Positions 1 through 16,229 of a stretch of 64,000 bases of DNA are shown here, piece by piece. The DNA lies in NCBI GenBank assembly GCA_029948255.1, contig JALIZF010001940.1, positions 2,727,001 through 2,791,000 of the forward strand. Reading direction: 5' to 3'. Made by a program: the position numbers and the translations under genes. Numbering within the stretch: position 1 is the stretch's first letter; each line of letters begins with the position of its first letter. The notes beneath the pieces are model-generated. The model was given only the letters and a program-made list of their open reading frames with translations, made no database searches and was not told the origin of the DNA. The stretch comes from Telmatactis stephensoni (Eukaryota > Cnidaria > Anthozoa > Actiniaria > Isophelliidae).

Positions 1-221
1 AAAATCTCAGCTCCGGGACTGATTTTTACGAATCCTTACATGACGAGCTTGTTTTACCATAGGAAGCCTCAGCTCACTGTGAGAGGCTAATATCCCGAGG
101 GGGAGTCGTATATATAAGAGGGCGCGGGGATTCTCGTTGGAAATTTCGAAAATGACCCAATACGCTTAAGTCTTCAGTCGCATCCCTTTGAAGCGTTCGC
201 ACTTGTCTTACGCCTCAAAGA
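1..221. other. Left-edge non-coding DNA with a TATA-like box
   Basis: No coding frame is supported here. A TATA-box-like run lies near 110-119 (TATATATAAG followed by a GC-rich stretch). It lies about 1.2 kb before the choline dehydrogenase start codon and outside the part shared with the second gene copy, which begins near 222. Assigning it to that gene would be a guess. Confidence 0.3.
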
Positions 222-1293
222 TGACTGTTCGCTATCCATGCACACTAGTGTATAAAGGTTTCTTGATGAGGACGCTTACAGTTTATCCAAATAGATGTGC
301 ATGGGGAAGAGTAGCCTGAAGACGATTTTTGTCTTATGGTGGTGTCTTGGTGTGGTGAATTGTTATATGTACAACAGTTTATCTAGCCAGACAAGTGAAA
401 TAATCAAATGACTTAATATTTGAATATATTAGCTCTGATTGGTCAAAATGTCCATGTTGGGTCACAAAGGAATACAGTTGATAGGAAGACAGACTTTACC
501 AGGTAAGCTGACAAAAGCGTTGGGAATATTCACACAATCTTTATAGACCAACTGAAGGTGGCCATTTTATAGGATGTCATTGTATGCCCAATTAGAATTA
601 AAATTAGCTTTGAACTTGATTTTGCGCTATGCAGGGTGTGTTGCAACTTGTTTTGCGACACATTTGCCAGACCAGTTGGAGAAAAATGTACCATGTAAAA
701 TAAATTTTGGTTCATAACTTGATTTCATTAAGATCGCTACAATCTATAGTTTCCAGTTTAGTGTTTTTGAGCCCCTTTCTCTTCACTATATCATAAAGTT
801 CCATAGTTCCATAGAGCACATTTTCGGCTGCAATCGTAGCGGTGATACGGAAACCAAGCAAAAACGTACGCAGAATCAGTAATGCACTGCTCATTAGCAA
901 TATTGATAGTGAGTCTGCCGTATGCTACTTGCACTTATGCTTATATCGCTAGTGTGAATCAAGCTTTGAATAATAACATCCATCCGTAGACTCCTTAATT
1001 CGCAGCCGTTTTTTGTATCGGGATCACTGGTACAAAAAACGGCTGCGAAGGAGACTAATCTATCCGTAGCCTCCGACGAAGGCAATTCCTTGTATTGGGC
1101 TTCCTTTGGCAACGGCTATTGGGCTTCCTTTGTAACAGTTATATTGACCGCGAGTGGAGTAGACTCCCTCTTCCACTTTTCCTAAACAGGAAGCCCAAGA
1201 ACAGAGAAAAAAAACAGTGATGCCTGCGGAGAAGGCTAGTCCATCCGCTCGAAATCTTTTTGATCACCGCGCATGCGCACGACTCATTTACAA
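222..1293 (+). promoter_or_regulatory. 5' flank of choline dehydrogenase copy A (duplicated block)
   Basis: From about 222 the sequence is recognisably the same as 12343 onward, so this flank was copied together with the gene. It probably holds the promoter and 5' UTR, but no core promoter can be picked out. The stretch just before the gene (about 1130-1290) is nearly identical in both copies. Differences are insertions: a foldback element at 987-1057 here, and a TTA-flanked MITE in copy B. Confidence 0.45.
987..1057. mobile_element. 71-bp TAG...CTA foldback MITE with 9-bp target duplication
   Basis: Left arm 987-1016 and right arm 1031-1057 are inverted repeats containing CGCAGCCGTTTTTTGTA and its complement. 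The ends read TAGACTCC and GGAGACTA. Flanks 978-986 (ATCCATCCG) and 1058-1066 (ATCTATCCG) match at 8 of 9 positions, which fits a 9-bp target-site duplication. The arms resemble those of the elements at 3744 and 24107. It has no coding capacity. Confidence 0.7.
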
Positions 1294-5984
<4,691 letters not shown>

Positions 5985-6059
5985 GGCCGATAACTGAAGT
6001 TGAATAGTACGGGGAAAACCCGATCTTAAAAGGATTTTTGTGAGGCTGGGGCTTTTGAG

Positions 6060-6800
6060 CAATTGTGGGCATAAGATGAAAAGAATGAGAAAAGTAAACA
6101 ATTTGTAAACAGTATACGTAGCATTTGATTTCAATCATTTTTATTTTTCGAAAATATAATAATCAATTTCAAGATGGTCTTTCAAGTAGTATTTAATAAG
6201 GCTGCAAAGTACAATTTTTTTTCACCAAAGGGAGTTGAAAAACAGTTGGCCGAGAGATTTTTCTTTAGAAGCACTAAACGATTTTGTGTGAATTTTGATT
6301 AAATTCAGCCCAATTTCATGTCCTTTCTGAAGTACAATTTATTCGTTGAGAAGCTTAAGTAGTCTGATATATGATAAAAATTTGGACAGTCCAAGAATTG
6401 TCATGCTGTTTTGCTTTTAAAATTGTTGAATCGAAACTGACAAAGACATTGTGATTTTAATTGGAGTCTTAAGAGAGAAGTCATTATTTTATATGGGAGC
6501 TAGGGGGAGGCACAAAAACAATTTGTCCAGAAATTTAGGGTGTCAAGAAAGGTTTTATGGAAGGAAGGGGGGGGGGGGGGGGAGTGAAAAAAAAATTGGG
6601 GTAATTTTTATTTTTTCATTTACTAAGCTTTGGCAATACTACTGTTTTGAATTGTTAATCTTCGTTGGTTTTCTCATAATACTGTTTACTTAACAATTCA
6701 CCATGGCCGGGTTAAAATGCTGTCTCTCTCCAATATAATTGACATCAACTCTAATTCAAACTGATATTAATAAATGATAATAAGCTCTGTCTAGATGCCT
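6060..6800. other. 3' flank of copy A, no gene seen
   Basis: Weak similarity to the copy B 3' flank fades within about 100 bp of the stop. Apart from a poly-G run near 6568-6582, I see only AT-rich DNA. No clear AATAAA signal follows the stop closely. Confidence 0.4.
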
Positions 6801-6804
6801 GTAG

Positions 6805-6964
6805 CAGGGGCGGATCTAGGATTATGTATGTGCATCCCAAACAGGGGGTTGTATGATGGCAGTGAAATCAAAAATAGAGCCTAATTCTAGTTGACCATCA
6901 TTTTTTCATTTTCATAGTGGGGGTTACAACCCCCTAAACCCTCCCCTTGGATCCGCCCTTACTG
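6805..6964. mobile_element. 160-bp hAT-like MITE
   Basis: The left end CAGGGGCGGATCTAGG mirrors the right end CCTTGGATCCGCCCTTACTG apart from small gaps. The interior also carries opposed GGGGGTT and AACCCCC blocks. It resembles the MITE in intron 4 of copy A. No exact target duplication is visible. Confidence 0.6.
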
Positions 6965-7008
6965 TAGTCTTAACTCTATGAACTTAAACGACACATTACA
7001 GTACAGTA

Positions 7009-7092
7009 TAATACAATACAATACGATACAATACAATACGATACGATACGATACGATACGATACGATACGATACGATACGATACGATACGAT
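7009..7092. repeat. (ATACG)n microsatellite
   Basis: Near-perfect tandem ATACG pentamers, starting as ATACA variants at the left edge. Reverse-strand translation gives a meaningless RIVSY repeat. Confidence 0.95.
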
Positions 7093-7239
7093 GATTATAT
7101 TTAAGGATAGAGGGAGATGCATTAACCCATCGCAGTTATCTAACATACGGCGCGCGGCCCTCAAAATAAACATTAAATTATACAAATAATACAAACATAT
7201 GTTCTTTAAAAACAAATTCATTTTTACAGACAAAACACA

Positions 7240-7394
7240 AATAAATAAATAAATAAGTAAATAAATAAATAAATAAATAAGTAAGTAAGTAAGTAAGTAA
7301 ATAAATAAATAAGTAAGTAAATAAATAAATAAATAAATAAATTAATTAATTAATTAATTAATTAATTAATTAATTAATTAATTAATTAATTAAC
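7240..7394. repeat. AAAT/AAGT/ATTA tetranucleotide tract
   Basis: A compound simple repeat that passes from AAAT to AAGT and ends in ATTA repeats. Confidence 0.95.
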
Positions 7395-8970
7395 ATTCTA
7401 TCTGTGGACAAATTTGGAAGGTGGAAATGTGCAAGAATAAGCCAGCTAAGTCAATCTTCAACAAAATTGTGTTACCATTTGTATTTGCTGCAATATTTGT
7501 AGTCAGTATAATGGACTGGACGTTGTAATTATAATTGAGAATCTCTGTAATTGAGACTCATATTAAAGAATATTGTCTGATGCAAATATTTTTAATGATT
7601 TTCCCATATCAGCCTCTCTTGCAGGCTAGTTCCATTACGAGTGTGGTAAGAGTGTGGTATTCATCTGAGGGATTTTTGAGGAGGGGGGTGTATTCAGGGG
7701 GGTCTAAAAAGTTTACTTCAGGTTTTCCTTTTGGGGGGGCTTTTTTTTGGGGGGGGGCAAAAATTTTATATGGTAGACTTCTCCCATTTACGCCCCCCGC
7801 CCCCCATCCCGCCCACCCATAAATAATGACTACTCCCTAATTATCAACGCCATGTAAATAAAACACCTACCATTAAAAACTTCAGTGTTTATGTAGAAAG
7901 TGAACGAAAGGTCATAAATGTGGGTGCTTTACGGTGGCCACACACAGCCTTATAAAAACCTTGACGTGTTGTCCCCCATTCGATTTCTTTTTAGAACACG
8001 ATTCGAACGAATTCACCTCGCGCTGGAAGCAAATGAATGTAAATGCTCAGAATTGACGAGCGCGCGTAAGTGACCTGTGGTTTAAAAATAGCACAAATGC
8101 GGTGAAACATGTCAAATCACGTGACGTGCATGTCTTCTTACTCTGGTTTTAATTTAGTTATCTTGACTATGTATAGCATTTATAATTCGTCAGGCAGAGC
8201 AGTGAATCACTTGAAAGATTTTATCATGTAATGAAAGCACTATGAAAGATTTAAAAGGTTTACTTTTTTGTGCTATTAAGTTTCTAGCTAGGCAGAAATG
8301 ACATTTCCCAATATTTTAAATACGACAATATAAAAACTCAGTTATAATTTAATTTCTCGTCTACTTACACAATTAATTAAACTCAAATCGACCATGTTAA
8401 CAAATTTGGTGTTAATATTGAAGAACAAGCGCGTACATGAAAACAACTACGAGCTTTGTTTTAAAACGATGAGCTAAAAGTATCAATCCAAATTTTAAAT
8501 CACCTTAACTTATAAAATAACTTACCTTTGCTGATGTCTTAATCTTATTAGCTCTAGGGATATTCCTGAAATAAGAAACGTGGATTCCAACTGAACATCT
8601 TCAGTGAGGCCGATATCATTTCACTTTGGAACGGAAATAAAAATCCATAAATAATAGCGTACGTAACGGCTTGAAGCTTGCTGTACTTAAAGTAATCATG
8701 GAAATTTATTGATCCCTCTTCAATCGACTAGACTTTTGATTGGTTCTTCTATCTCCCCGGGGAATTGGGACAAATCGATGGAGTAAAACAATGCAGACAA
8801 GCTCGATGTTCCTGAAAACTTATTCTTTTATTATTTTCTCTTTCTATTTATTTACAAAACAGCTATTTTTTGATAGCTGGACTCTGATTGGTTCATTTCT
8901 TTCCCTGGGGAGTATTAGCATTACAATGAAACTTCGCCGAATAGACTACCCCGATTAGTCATTAAATTTA
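7395..8970. other. Intergenic, no gene recognised
   Basis: No coding frame resembles a known family. A G-rich segment around 7675-7760 faces a C-rich one at 7792-7818, which may be a decayed MITE of the type at 45818. Two halves near 8725-8770 and 8875-8920 share the phrase GATTGGTTC with CCCCGGGG or CCCTGGGG, a weak internal repeat. Confidence 0.35.
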
Positions 8971-8976
8971 TTAAGT

Positions 8977-9285
8977 GTCTAGGTAGCGCAGCGGTCTAAG
9001 GTGATATCTAAAGGTATGGATTAGGGTCCGGATATCGTCTCCCTCCCTGGCCTTCGGGCTAAGATAACTGTAATATGTAGCACCGGGATAGCGTGGATGG
9101 GGCCGAAATCTTCATCCGTAACGTAAGTCGATTCGATGTCTCAGCTTCTCAGAATGTCTCGGGAGAATCGGCCCAAAATTTCATTTTCTTTTTTCTTTTT
9201 ACAGTTATTCATTCAGTCTGTTATTGTATTTCCGGGGGGTGCTCTTTAAGGGGTTACAGGTTCGATCCTCGTCGACGCCGGGTTC
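8977..9285 (+). mobile_element. Possible tRNA-derived SINE
   Basis: The start (GTCTAGGTAGCGCAGCGG, then TCTAAGG) looks like the 5' half and A box of a leucine- or serine-type tRNA. A B-box-like GGTTCGATCCTCG with a following CGACGCCGGG lies near 9250-9283. The spacing of about 260 bp is too long for a tRNA gene. A tRNA-derived SINE or two joined tRNA-like pieces would explain it; I see no second copy in the window. Confidence 0.35.
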
Positions 9286-9900
9286 TTTTCTGACTTCTTT
9301 TTTTTTCTTCCTTTTTTCCGTTTCTTTCCAAAGCTTTAAGTTAAAATTACATCTTTTTGAACTTGCTTTTAAATGTTTAGTGTTTTTAATATTTTTTCTG
9401 ATAAATTTCATTTTCATTATTAATTATTTATTTTTAATTATAATTATTCATATATCTCACTGCATTGTTTCTTAGACTATCTGTGGGGTGCATTTCCTAG
9501 ACATTACAAATTTCTTTCTTTTTTTCCTTTTTTCCTTTTCTTTTTTCGAATGTCTGGACGTCTCGCAAGTGATAATATTTTTACTTTGAAATACTTATTT
9601 GAATAATAAAATTGGAAACCATTTCTTACAAAATTCCTGACTTACATTAGAATTTGTCCCCGTAGCATGAATTCAAATCGTTGATTTGATTTTATACGTA
9701 CGCGTCAGGTAGCAAATACATACAATTATTTTATCCTACACTAAGCCCACACCATAGAAAATACAGCAAATAATGGCACTGTCTCATGGGAAGGGACAGT
9801 TGAATATTAATACCGCCGAATATACAACGGCTTTCCTGCTTTCTGATTGGCTGTATTTCCTATGGTGTTGGATAAAACACGATATAATGCCTGGTTCACG
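9286..9900. other. AT-rich intergenic DNA
   Basis: T-rich and TTTC-rich stretches (9297-9330, 9510-9545) with no credible coding frame. Confidence 0.4.
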
Positions 9901-9902
9901 CT

Positions 9903-10160
9903 AACGAAGCAAGACGACGCAAGACAACACAAGACGACGCAAGACAACGGAAAACCACGCAAGACCACGTACGCACGATGACTCAACACAACGCAAGACG
10001 ACCCAAGACAACGCAAGACGAAGCAAGACGACGCAAGACAACGAAAGACGACGCAAGACAACGCAAGACAGCGAAAGACGACGCAAGACGAAGCAAGACA
10101 ACGCAAGACGACGAAAGACAACGAAAGACGACGCAAGACGACGCAAGCCCGCGCAAGAAA
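9903..10160. repeat. AAGACGACGC-type decanucleotide minisatellite
   Basis: Tandem 10-mers alternate between CAAGACGACG and CAAGACAACG types with scattered changes. All long frames over it, on either strand, are artefacts of the repeat. Confidence 0.85.
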
Positions 10161-11226
10161 AATAAAACCTTCCGTTCTTTTGCGCTAGCGTTTATGCTTC
10201 CGTCGCTACTTTTACAAGTGAAAACACGAGCTTGGCGTTGTCTTGCTTCGATAGTGAAAACCAGGCTATCATTTTCACTGTTCTCCAATTGTGCTGTATG
10301 TGCCACCTGATCGACGTACACCAGAACGTTCCATTTGAACACGCAAATAGGGGTGAGGGGAGGAGAGCGATGAGGGAAAGAGGTAACAAGCTATCCCTGA
10401 GTTCCGAGACTTAAATAAGCATTAATCTTTATTTTTGAACTCAATATTTGCCATGATGTTTGAAAAAATCAGTCATTTTGAGAGCATTTCTAACAGGGTA
10501 TATTTGGCTTTCAACCTGTAAATGACCGTTACTAGACATAATCCACAGATAATCAGACTGGGAAGCCTGTGGCAGCTGTGCTTGTGAAAGAGTGTTGCCC
10601 CGTGAAAGATTGTAGTTGCTTATGAAAGACTTGTGCACTGTGAGACTTTGTTGTGCTCAGTGAAAGATTGTTGTGTTTCTAATCCACGATTACAGGGATA
10701 GCGAATTGAAACTTTACTTGACACAAATCCGAACGCACACATGTTAAAGTCGAGTGGTAGATTGTTTATTGAGTTGAAAATCACACAGTTCACGATAGAT
10801 AATTGGCAACGATGATAGCAATAGTGTGGCAATAATGTGGTTCGAACTAGAATAGATACAAAAGGCTACATTACAATAAAGTGACAAAATCTATGCTAAG
10901 TTACAGTAAATTACATTCAGTGCATCTCAAATGATTCTAAAATTATATCGTGTACCATGATTGAATTGAAACTTAAAAGATATATAGAGAAGTTACTTAG
11001 AAATAAGATAAATCGACTTACTTTGTTGTGCCTTGTAGAAAATTGATGGAATTGTCGAGTAATTGTAGAGTTGGTTTCAAATCGGTATATAGCACGTGTG
11101 TAAATAAAGATATCGAATAACAAAAACGTGACTGTACTATGGTTAATCATTAAAATTGCTATATAAACAAGTTGATCTAAATAATTACGTAATCAAATAA
11201 ATGGTAGATAATAACTATGGATTACA
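10161..11226. other. Intergenic, scattered GTGAAAGATTGT motifs
   Basis: No gene recognised. From about 10580 to 10680 loose copies of a GTGAAAGATTGTTGTG motif foreshadow the array that follows. Confidence 0.35.
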
Positions 11227-11365
11227 GTGTTCCACGAAACTTTGTTGTGTTCAGTGAAAGATTGTTGTGTTCCACGAAACTTTGTTGTGTTTAGTGAAAG
11301 ATTGTTATGTTCCACGAAACTGTTGTGTTCTGTGAAAGATTGTTGTGTTCCACGAAACCAGTTGT
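11227..11365. repeat. Minisatellite of about 40 bp, roughly 3.5 copies
   Basis: The unit reads TGTTCCACGAAACTTTGTTG followed by TGTTCAGTGAAAGATTGT. Copies vary slightly in length. The open frame across it is a by-product. Confidence 0.8.
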
Positions 11366-12342
11366 TGTGTTTTCAAAGGAATTTGCATTGTGTTTTGCCC
11401 CTGTGGGCCACCGCAGTGCTTTCATGTAAGAACTACAACCGTTTCAAGTTGACCGGTCGATCAATAGAGAAATTGTAGGAAGCTAACCTCCTTCAATCTC
11501 TTAATTCGCATGCATTTTTGGACCAATTGGAATACCGCTGGACACAGCCATTGAAGAAAAGATTGTAGCTGTTTTTCTGCTTTAATTTGCTGACTGAAGT
11601 AAGCGACACCTTCTTCAAAGGTATGCAATCAACTGGTCTTACTTAGAATTCTAAATTTCTAAAGTTTAAAAGCAGCTTAAATTTGATTATACATCGAACA
11701 TGGCTTTATTTATTCTGAATGTGAATCAAAACCTAACCTCATATGCAAATTTATGACTTACTTTCCTCCTGAAATCACTCAAATACACCTGTATTGTGCT
11801 AAACATCTTGTCTAGTCTTTGCATAAATTGTTCTTCAGTCGCTTTTGGTTGCTTTTGGATAAGTTTAATGTAATAAAACGATGGCTTTGAGATTATTTTT
11901 GCAGTAGTCAGTTTTCAGCCTGACTGCATGGATTTCGCTTGAAGCGTTGAATCACATCGCTTGGATTAGCATCACAAATATGTTTAGAAAAGCCATTAAA
12001 TCTTCTTTCGGCCATTCATTGTCGGCCACTTATACCATATAAAAGTTCAAATAAAAGTTCACTTTTATTTTGCGCCTCTTTGGAGCCAGTTATTTACTGA
12101 GTCCATATACATTCCAAGAAATAGCTGTCAGAAAACGTCAGTATAGTCACGCTGTTGTCACGCAATCGATTATTTTGCGTCACGGTGCTACACAAGCGTT
12201 AAAGTGTTGAGAATCACCAAATAATGCACATTCTGAACAAAAATTGAAACGTCTCTCCCCTCCCCACTTAATTGAATGAAATTTAAGAAAAAGGCTGGGT
12301 CTACGCCAATCCGAGTACGAATTTAAACAAAACGCATCTTAA
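11366..12342. other. Spacer between the choline dehydrogenase genes
   Basis: No coding frame, RNA gene or clear repeat is visible. The block shared with copy A starts near 12343. Confidence 0.4.
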
Positions 12343-12708
12343 TTTTGCCGTGTTCGCTACCTACACTAGTGTATAGCGTTTTCTTAACGAGGGCGCTTAA
12401 AGTTGATCCAGATTGGTGTGGAAGAGTAGCCTGAAGACGATTTTTTTCGTTTTAGGTTGGTGCCTTGTTATATGAACAACAGTTAATCTAGCAAGACAAG
12501 TGAAAAAATCAAAAGACTTGATATTTGAATATATTAGCTCTGATTGGTCAAAATGTCTATGTTGGGTCACAAAGGAATACAGTTGATAGGAAGACAGGCT
12601 TTAAAAGGTAAGCTGACAAAAGCATTGGGAATATTCACACAATCTTAGACCAATCAATGGTGGCCATTTTATAGGATGCCATTGTATGCCCAATTAGAAT
12701 TGATGTTA

Positions 12709-12979
12709 TGCACCAGTCAATTGAAACCCCGGCCCCCCAACCCCCGGGGAGGGCCGGGGAATTAACACATTATAGCCGGGTCTTTAACACTGTTTTAACA
12801 GCACAATCAACGGGAAGGCGGGGGAATTAACGTCGACTAATTCAAAGAAAATGATCTGTTTCGCCGCCGCTTTTGGCCTCTAAGGGCCGGGAAATGCTGG
12901 GACTTTAACATTGTAGAAATGTTAATTCCCCCAGTATTGCCCGGGGGTTGGGGGGCCGTGGTTGCAATTGACTGATGCA
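12709..12979. mobile_element. 271-bp MITE with TTA target duplication, upstream of copy B
   Basis: Terminal inverted repeats TGCACCAGTCAATTG / CAATTGACTGATGCA continue into opposed CCCCCCAACCCCCGGG blocks. TTA flanks both sides (12706-12708, 12980-12982). Copy A has a single TTA at the corresponding place (604-606), which reads as the empty site. A 3-bp TWA duplication fits PIF/Harbinger. Confidence 0.82.
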
Positions 12980-13002
12980 TTAGCTTTGAATTGTTCTTGG
13001 GT

Positions 13003-13042
13003 AGAGGGGGAGGGGGTGGAAGGGGGGAGGGGGGAGGGTCAT
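13003..13042 (+). other. G-run cluster upstream of copy B
   Basis: At least four G runs of three or more, with short spacers, occur about 280 bp before the copy B start codon. Such a run can form a G-quadruplex on the plus strand. Copy A lacks it. Confidence 0.5.
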
Positions 13043-13317
13043 TAAATTGGTCAGAAAATGTTTAGATAAAAAACCGGGATCCTGAAAACTGGTAGATTAG
13101 GAAAACCGTGGTTTAATTTCGACAAAAATTATATTTGGCAACGGTTACTGGGCTTCCTTTGTAACAGTTATATTGACCGTGAGGAGACTCCCTCTTCCAC
13201 TTTTCCTAAACAGGAAGCCCAAGAACAGAGAAAAAAACATAATGACGCCTGCGGAGAAGGCTAGTCCATCCGCTCGAAATCTTTTTGCTCACCGCGCTGC
13301 GCACGACTCATTTACAA

Positions 13318-16197
13318 ATGAACTTCAATTTGAAAACCACAGGAAACCTGATGAAATGCTTCTCTCGACCAATCACATTCTCATCAACTCATGATTACGT
13401 CATCTGTGGCGCGGGGTCTGCTGGGTGTGTTTTAGCCAATCGGCTTTCAGCTGAATCGTCCAATGATATTCTACTATTGGAAGCGGGTCCCAAAGACAAC
13501 ACGTTTAGGATACAAATGCCTTCGGCCATGATGTACAATTTATGTGACGACAAATATAACTGGTTTTACCACACAGAGCCTCAAGAAAACCTGAAAAACA
13601 GGTTAGTAGCGGTCTATATACAAGACATGGTTTTCTTTTCTTTCAGATTAGAGAAAGAAACGGAAGATGGTTTTCGTTACTAAGTAGGGGTTCCTATGGT
13701 AACCTAGGGTGCTTTTGCACAGAACGGCCTGATTTCTTAGGAATGATTCCAGCCGGAGCTAAGAACTGACATGTACCATTTAAGAACTGGCCGTTCTGGC
13801 CGGTTGGTTCCACTAAATGGAAAACACCCCCAGTGTACTGGGGCGAGACCAAAACACCCGAAATTATTCAGTCTAGCTTTCACTTGCTACTTCGCGTCTC
13901 GTTTGAACACCTTCCACGCAAGTCCATGCAAGTTTTTATATAATTCCGAACGAATCAGCTAGAAGAATGAAAAGGAATCATTTGTAGAATAAAAAATGTA
14001 CAGAAATTGGGACTAATTAAACAAGAAAAAACTGGTGAAGTTTAACGCGTTGCCTGTTCAAGCGAGCCAAAGCTCTTTCATTAACTTGTGACCAAATTTG
14101 AGCACGCTCAAACTGCGCGCAAGTCTTCGATCGCGAGTCGATGCGAGATCACGGTCAAACGAGACGCAAGTGAAAATGTTCATCAACTTGCATCTACTTG
14201 TGTTTTCGTCGGTTTTATCGAAACTTAACCATTTAATTATAAAATTGTAACTTCTAGCAAGTTAAGTGGTTAAAATTTGAACTTTACAAACTGGAATTTC
14301 TGATATTGGGTTGTCAGAATGTTATCTCAGATATGTAAAACATTACTCAATTCGCTGGAATCGCTTTTAGACCGAGGGTTGCTCTCTGCTTACAAAATCA
14401 AATTAGTTAATAATGGTCGAAAAGTTTCAGTGACTGAGTTAGGGTGCCCTAGGTTTCGCACGTCCAGTATATAAACAGCTACCCCAACTCCGAGTCTTCT
14501 AGAACATTGAAAATCTTACAAAAGACATCAAGAAACGTTCGAATTCCCTCTGAGCTCAATTGAAACCTTGGCCTTGTAGAGAGGTGGCAATTGGGCTGTT
14601 TTCATCTAATTATTTCGTGTCGCATTCTCTCGCGTCGTGTTAGCTAAAGCCAGCAGCTGGTTTTCTCCAGACTATAATTTTTTTCCTTCACTATTTCATT
14701 AGGAAGATTTATTGGCCACGAGGTCGTGTGTGGGGTGGTTCGTCATCATTGAACGCCATGTTGTATGTAAGAGGGCACGCCTTTGATTACGACCGATGGG
14801 AAAGTGAAGGAGCCAAAGGCTGGTCCTATGCTGACTGTCTACCTTACTTTAAAAAGGCACAGACTCATGAACTAGGTAGGTATATACTGTGTGGGGGTGG
14901 GGATGGAAGTGGTTGGTAAGGCGTTAGACGTGGTGGAAAAATAGGCTCTTCCTGCGAAATTCATCTAATTTGGAACGGCTAGCATGTACTGGGGGTGTGG
15001 CTGGTAAAGGGGCTGGACCTGGGGTGTAGTAAGAAAATAGATTGTTTATGCCAAATTCAGCGAACTTGGAACGGTGAGCATAATGTTTTTAGGGAGATGT
15101 TTGGGCGTACGATAAGCGTAACAGGACATGAAGAAGACAATTTGTTTTATTACGGTCGAAGGGACCACCGAAAACATATATATATAATTGTTTTACCGTT
15201 TTTAAAGCTATAAAACAAAATTCAATATATAATTTTCTTCTTCAGGTGCCAACGAATACAGAGGAGGGTGTGGCCCCCTGCACGTGACACGTGGTGATAT
15301 GACCAACCCTATTTACAACGCACTTATAGAAAGTGGTCATCAGGCAGGATATCCGGTCACGGATGACCAAAATGGCTACCAACAGGAAGGTTTCGGGCCT
15401 TTTGACAGAGTTGTTTATAAAGGTGATTAATTTTGAGTAAAACTCAATTACATTTCACTCCCTAAATAAACGAAAAATAAATAGAATCCTGGCGACTATC
15501 TCGAATTTCCAAAGAATTGGAGTAATATATACCAGAAAGTCACGGTAAAACGCAGGTATTTCAGTCTCAAATGTAAATAGTCTTTAAATCAGTCGAATTC
15601 CCAAGAACCCTGAACATGCAGATAGTAGCCTGCGTTGCTGGCGGTCTGCGGTTTTTTGGTCTTTTCTTCTTCCGCCCCAAAAACCGCAGACCGCCAGCAA
15701 CGCAGGCTATGCAGATAGTATAATAGTTCGGCAGATAGTATAATAGTTCGATAATAGTTCGAATTCGATGCAATTTACCACATATTTAGTCTATAAACTT
15801 TGTATGTCCACTGTGTGTTTAATTTACTAGTAAAGTATACTCACAAGAAGAATATGCGAATTTATTATTATCTATATGCCATTTTTTATTATTATCTGTT
15901 TTGTTGTATTGACATCGTTTATTTTTGATAGGAAAACGTTGGAACACATCTAATGCTTACCTGAGACCAGTCCTCCATCGTAAAAACTTACGAGCTGAGA
16001 CAAGGGCCATGATAACACGTGTTCTTTTCGAGGGGACTAAAGCAGTAGGGGTAGAGTATCATGTGGACAATCAGGTGGGTTCACTGCATGAGTGTTTACT
16101 GGTCGGCCGTCAGTCAGTCAGTCAATCAGTCAGTCAGTTGGTTAGTCCGTCAGTGCGTCCGTCCGTCCGTCAGTTAGTCGTCAGTCAGTCCGTTCGT

Positions 16198-16229
<32 letters not shown>

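Noticed and set aside
1273..1293. ATG 1273 as the copy A start
   Set aside because: Possible, but copy B lacks an ATG there; the shared ATG at 1294/13318 is preferred.
6451..6693. 80-codon frame spanning the poly-G run
   Set aside because: No domain; glycine run from a homopolymer.
9807..10342. Leucine/valine/serine-rich reverse frames that look like membrane proteins
   Set aside because: Produced by the CAAGACGACG decamer repeat.
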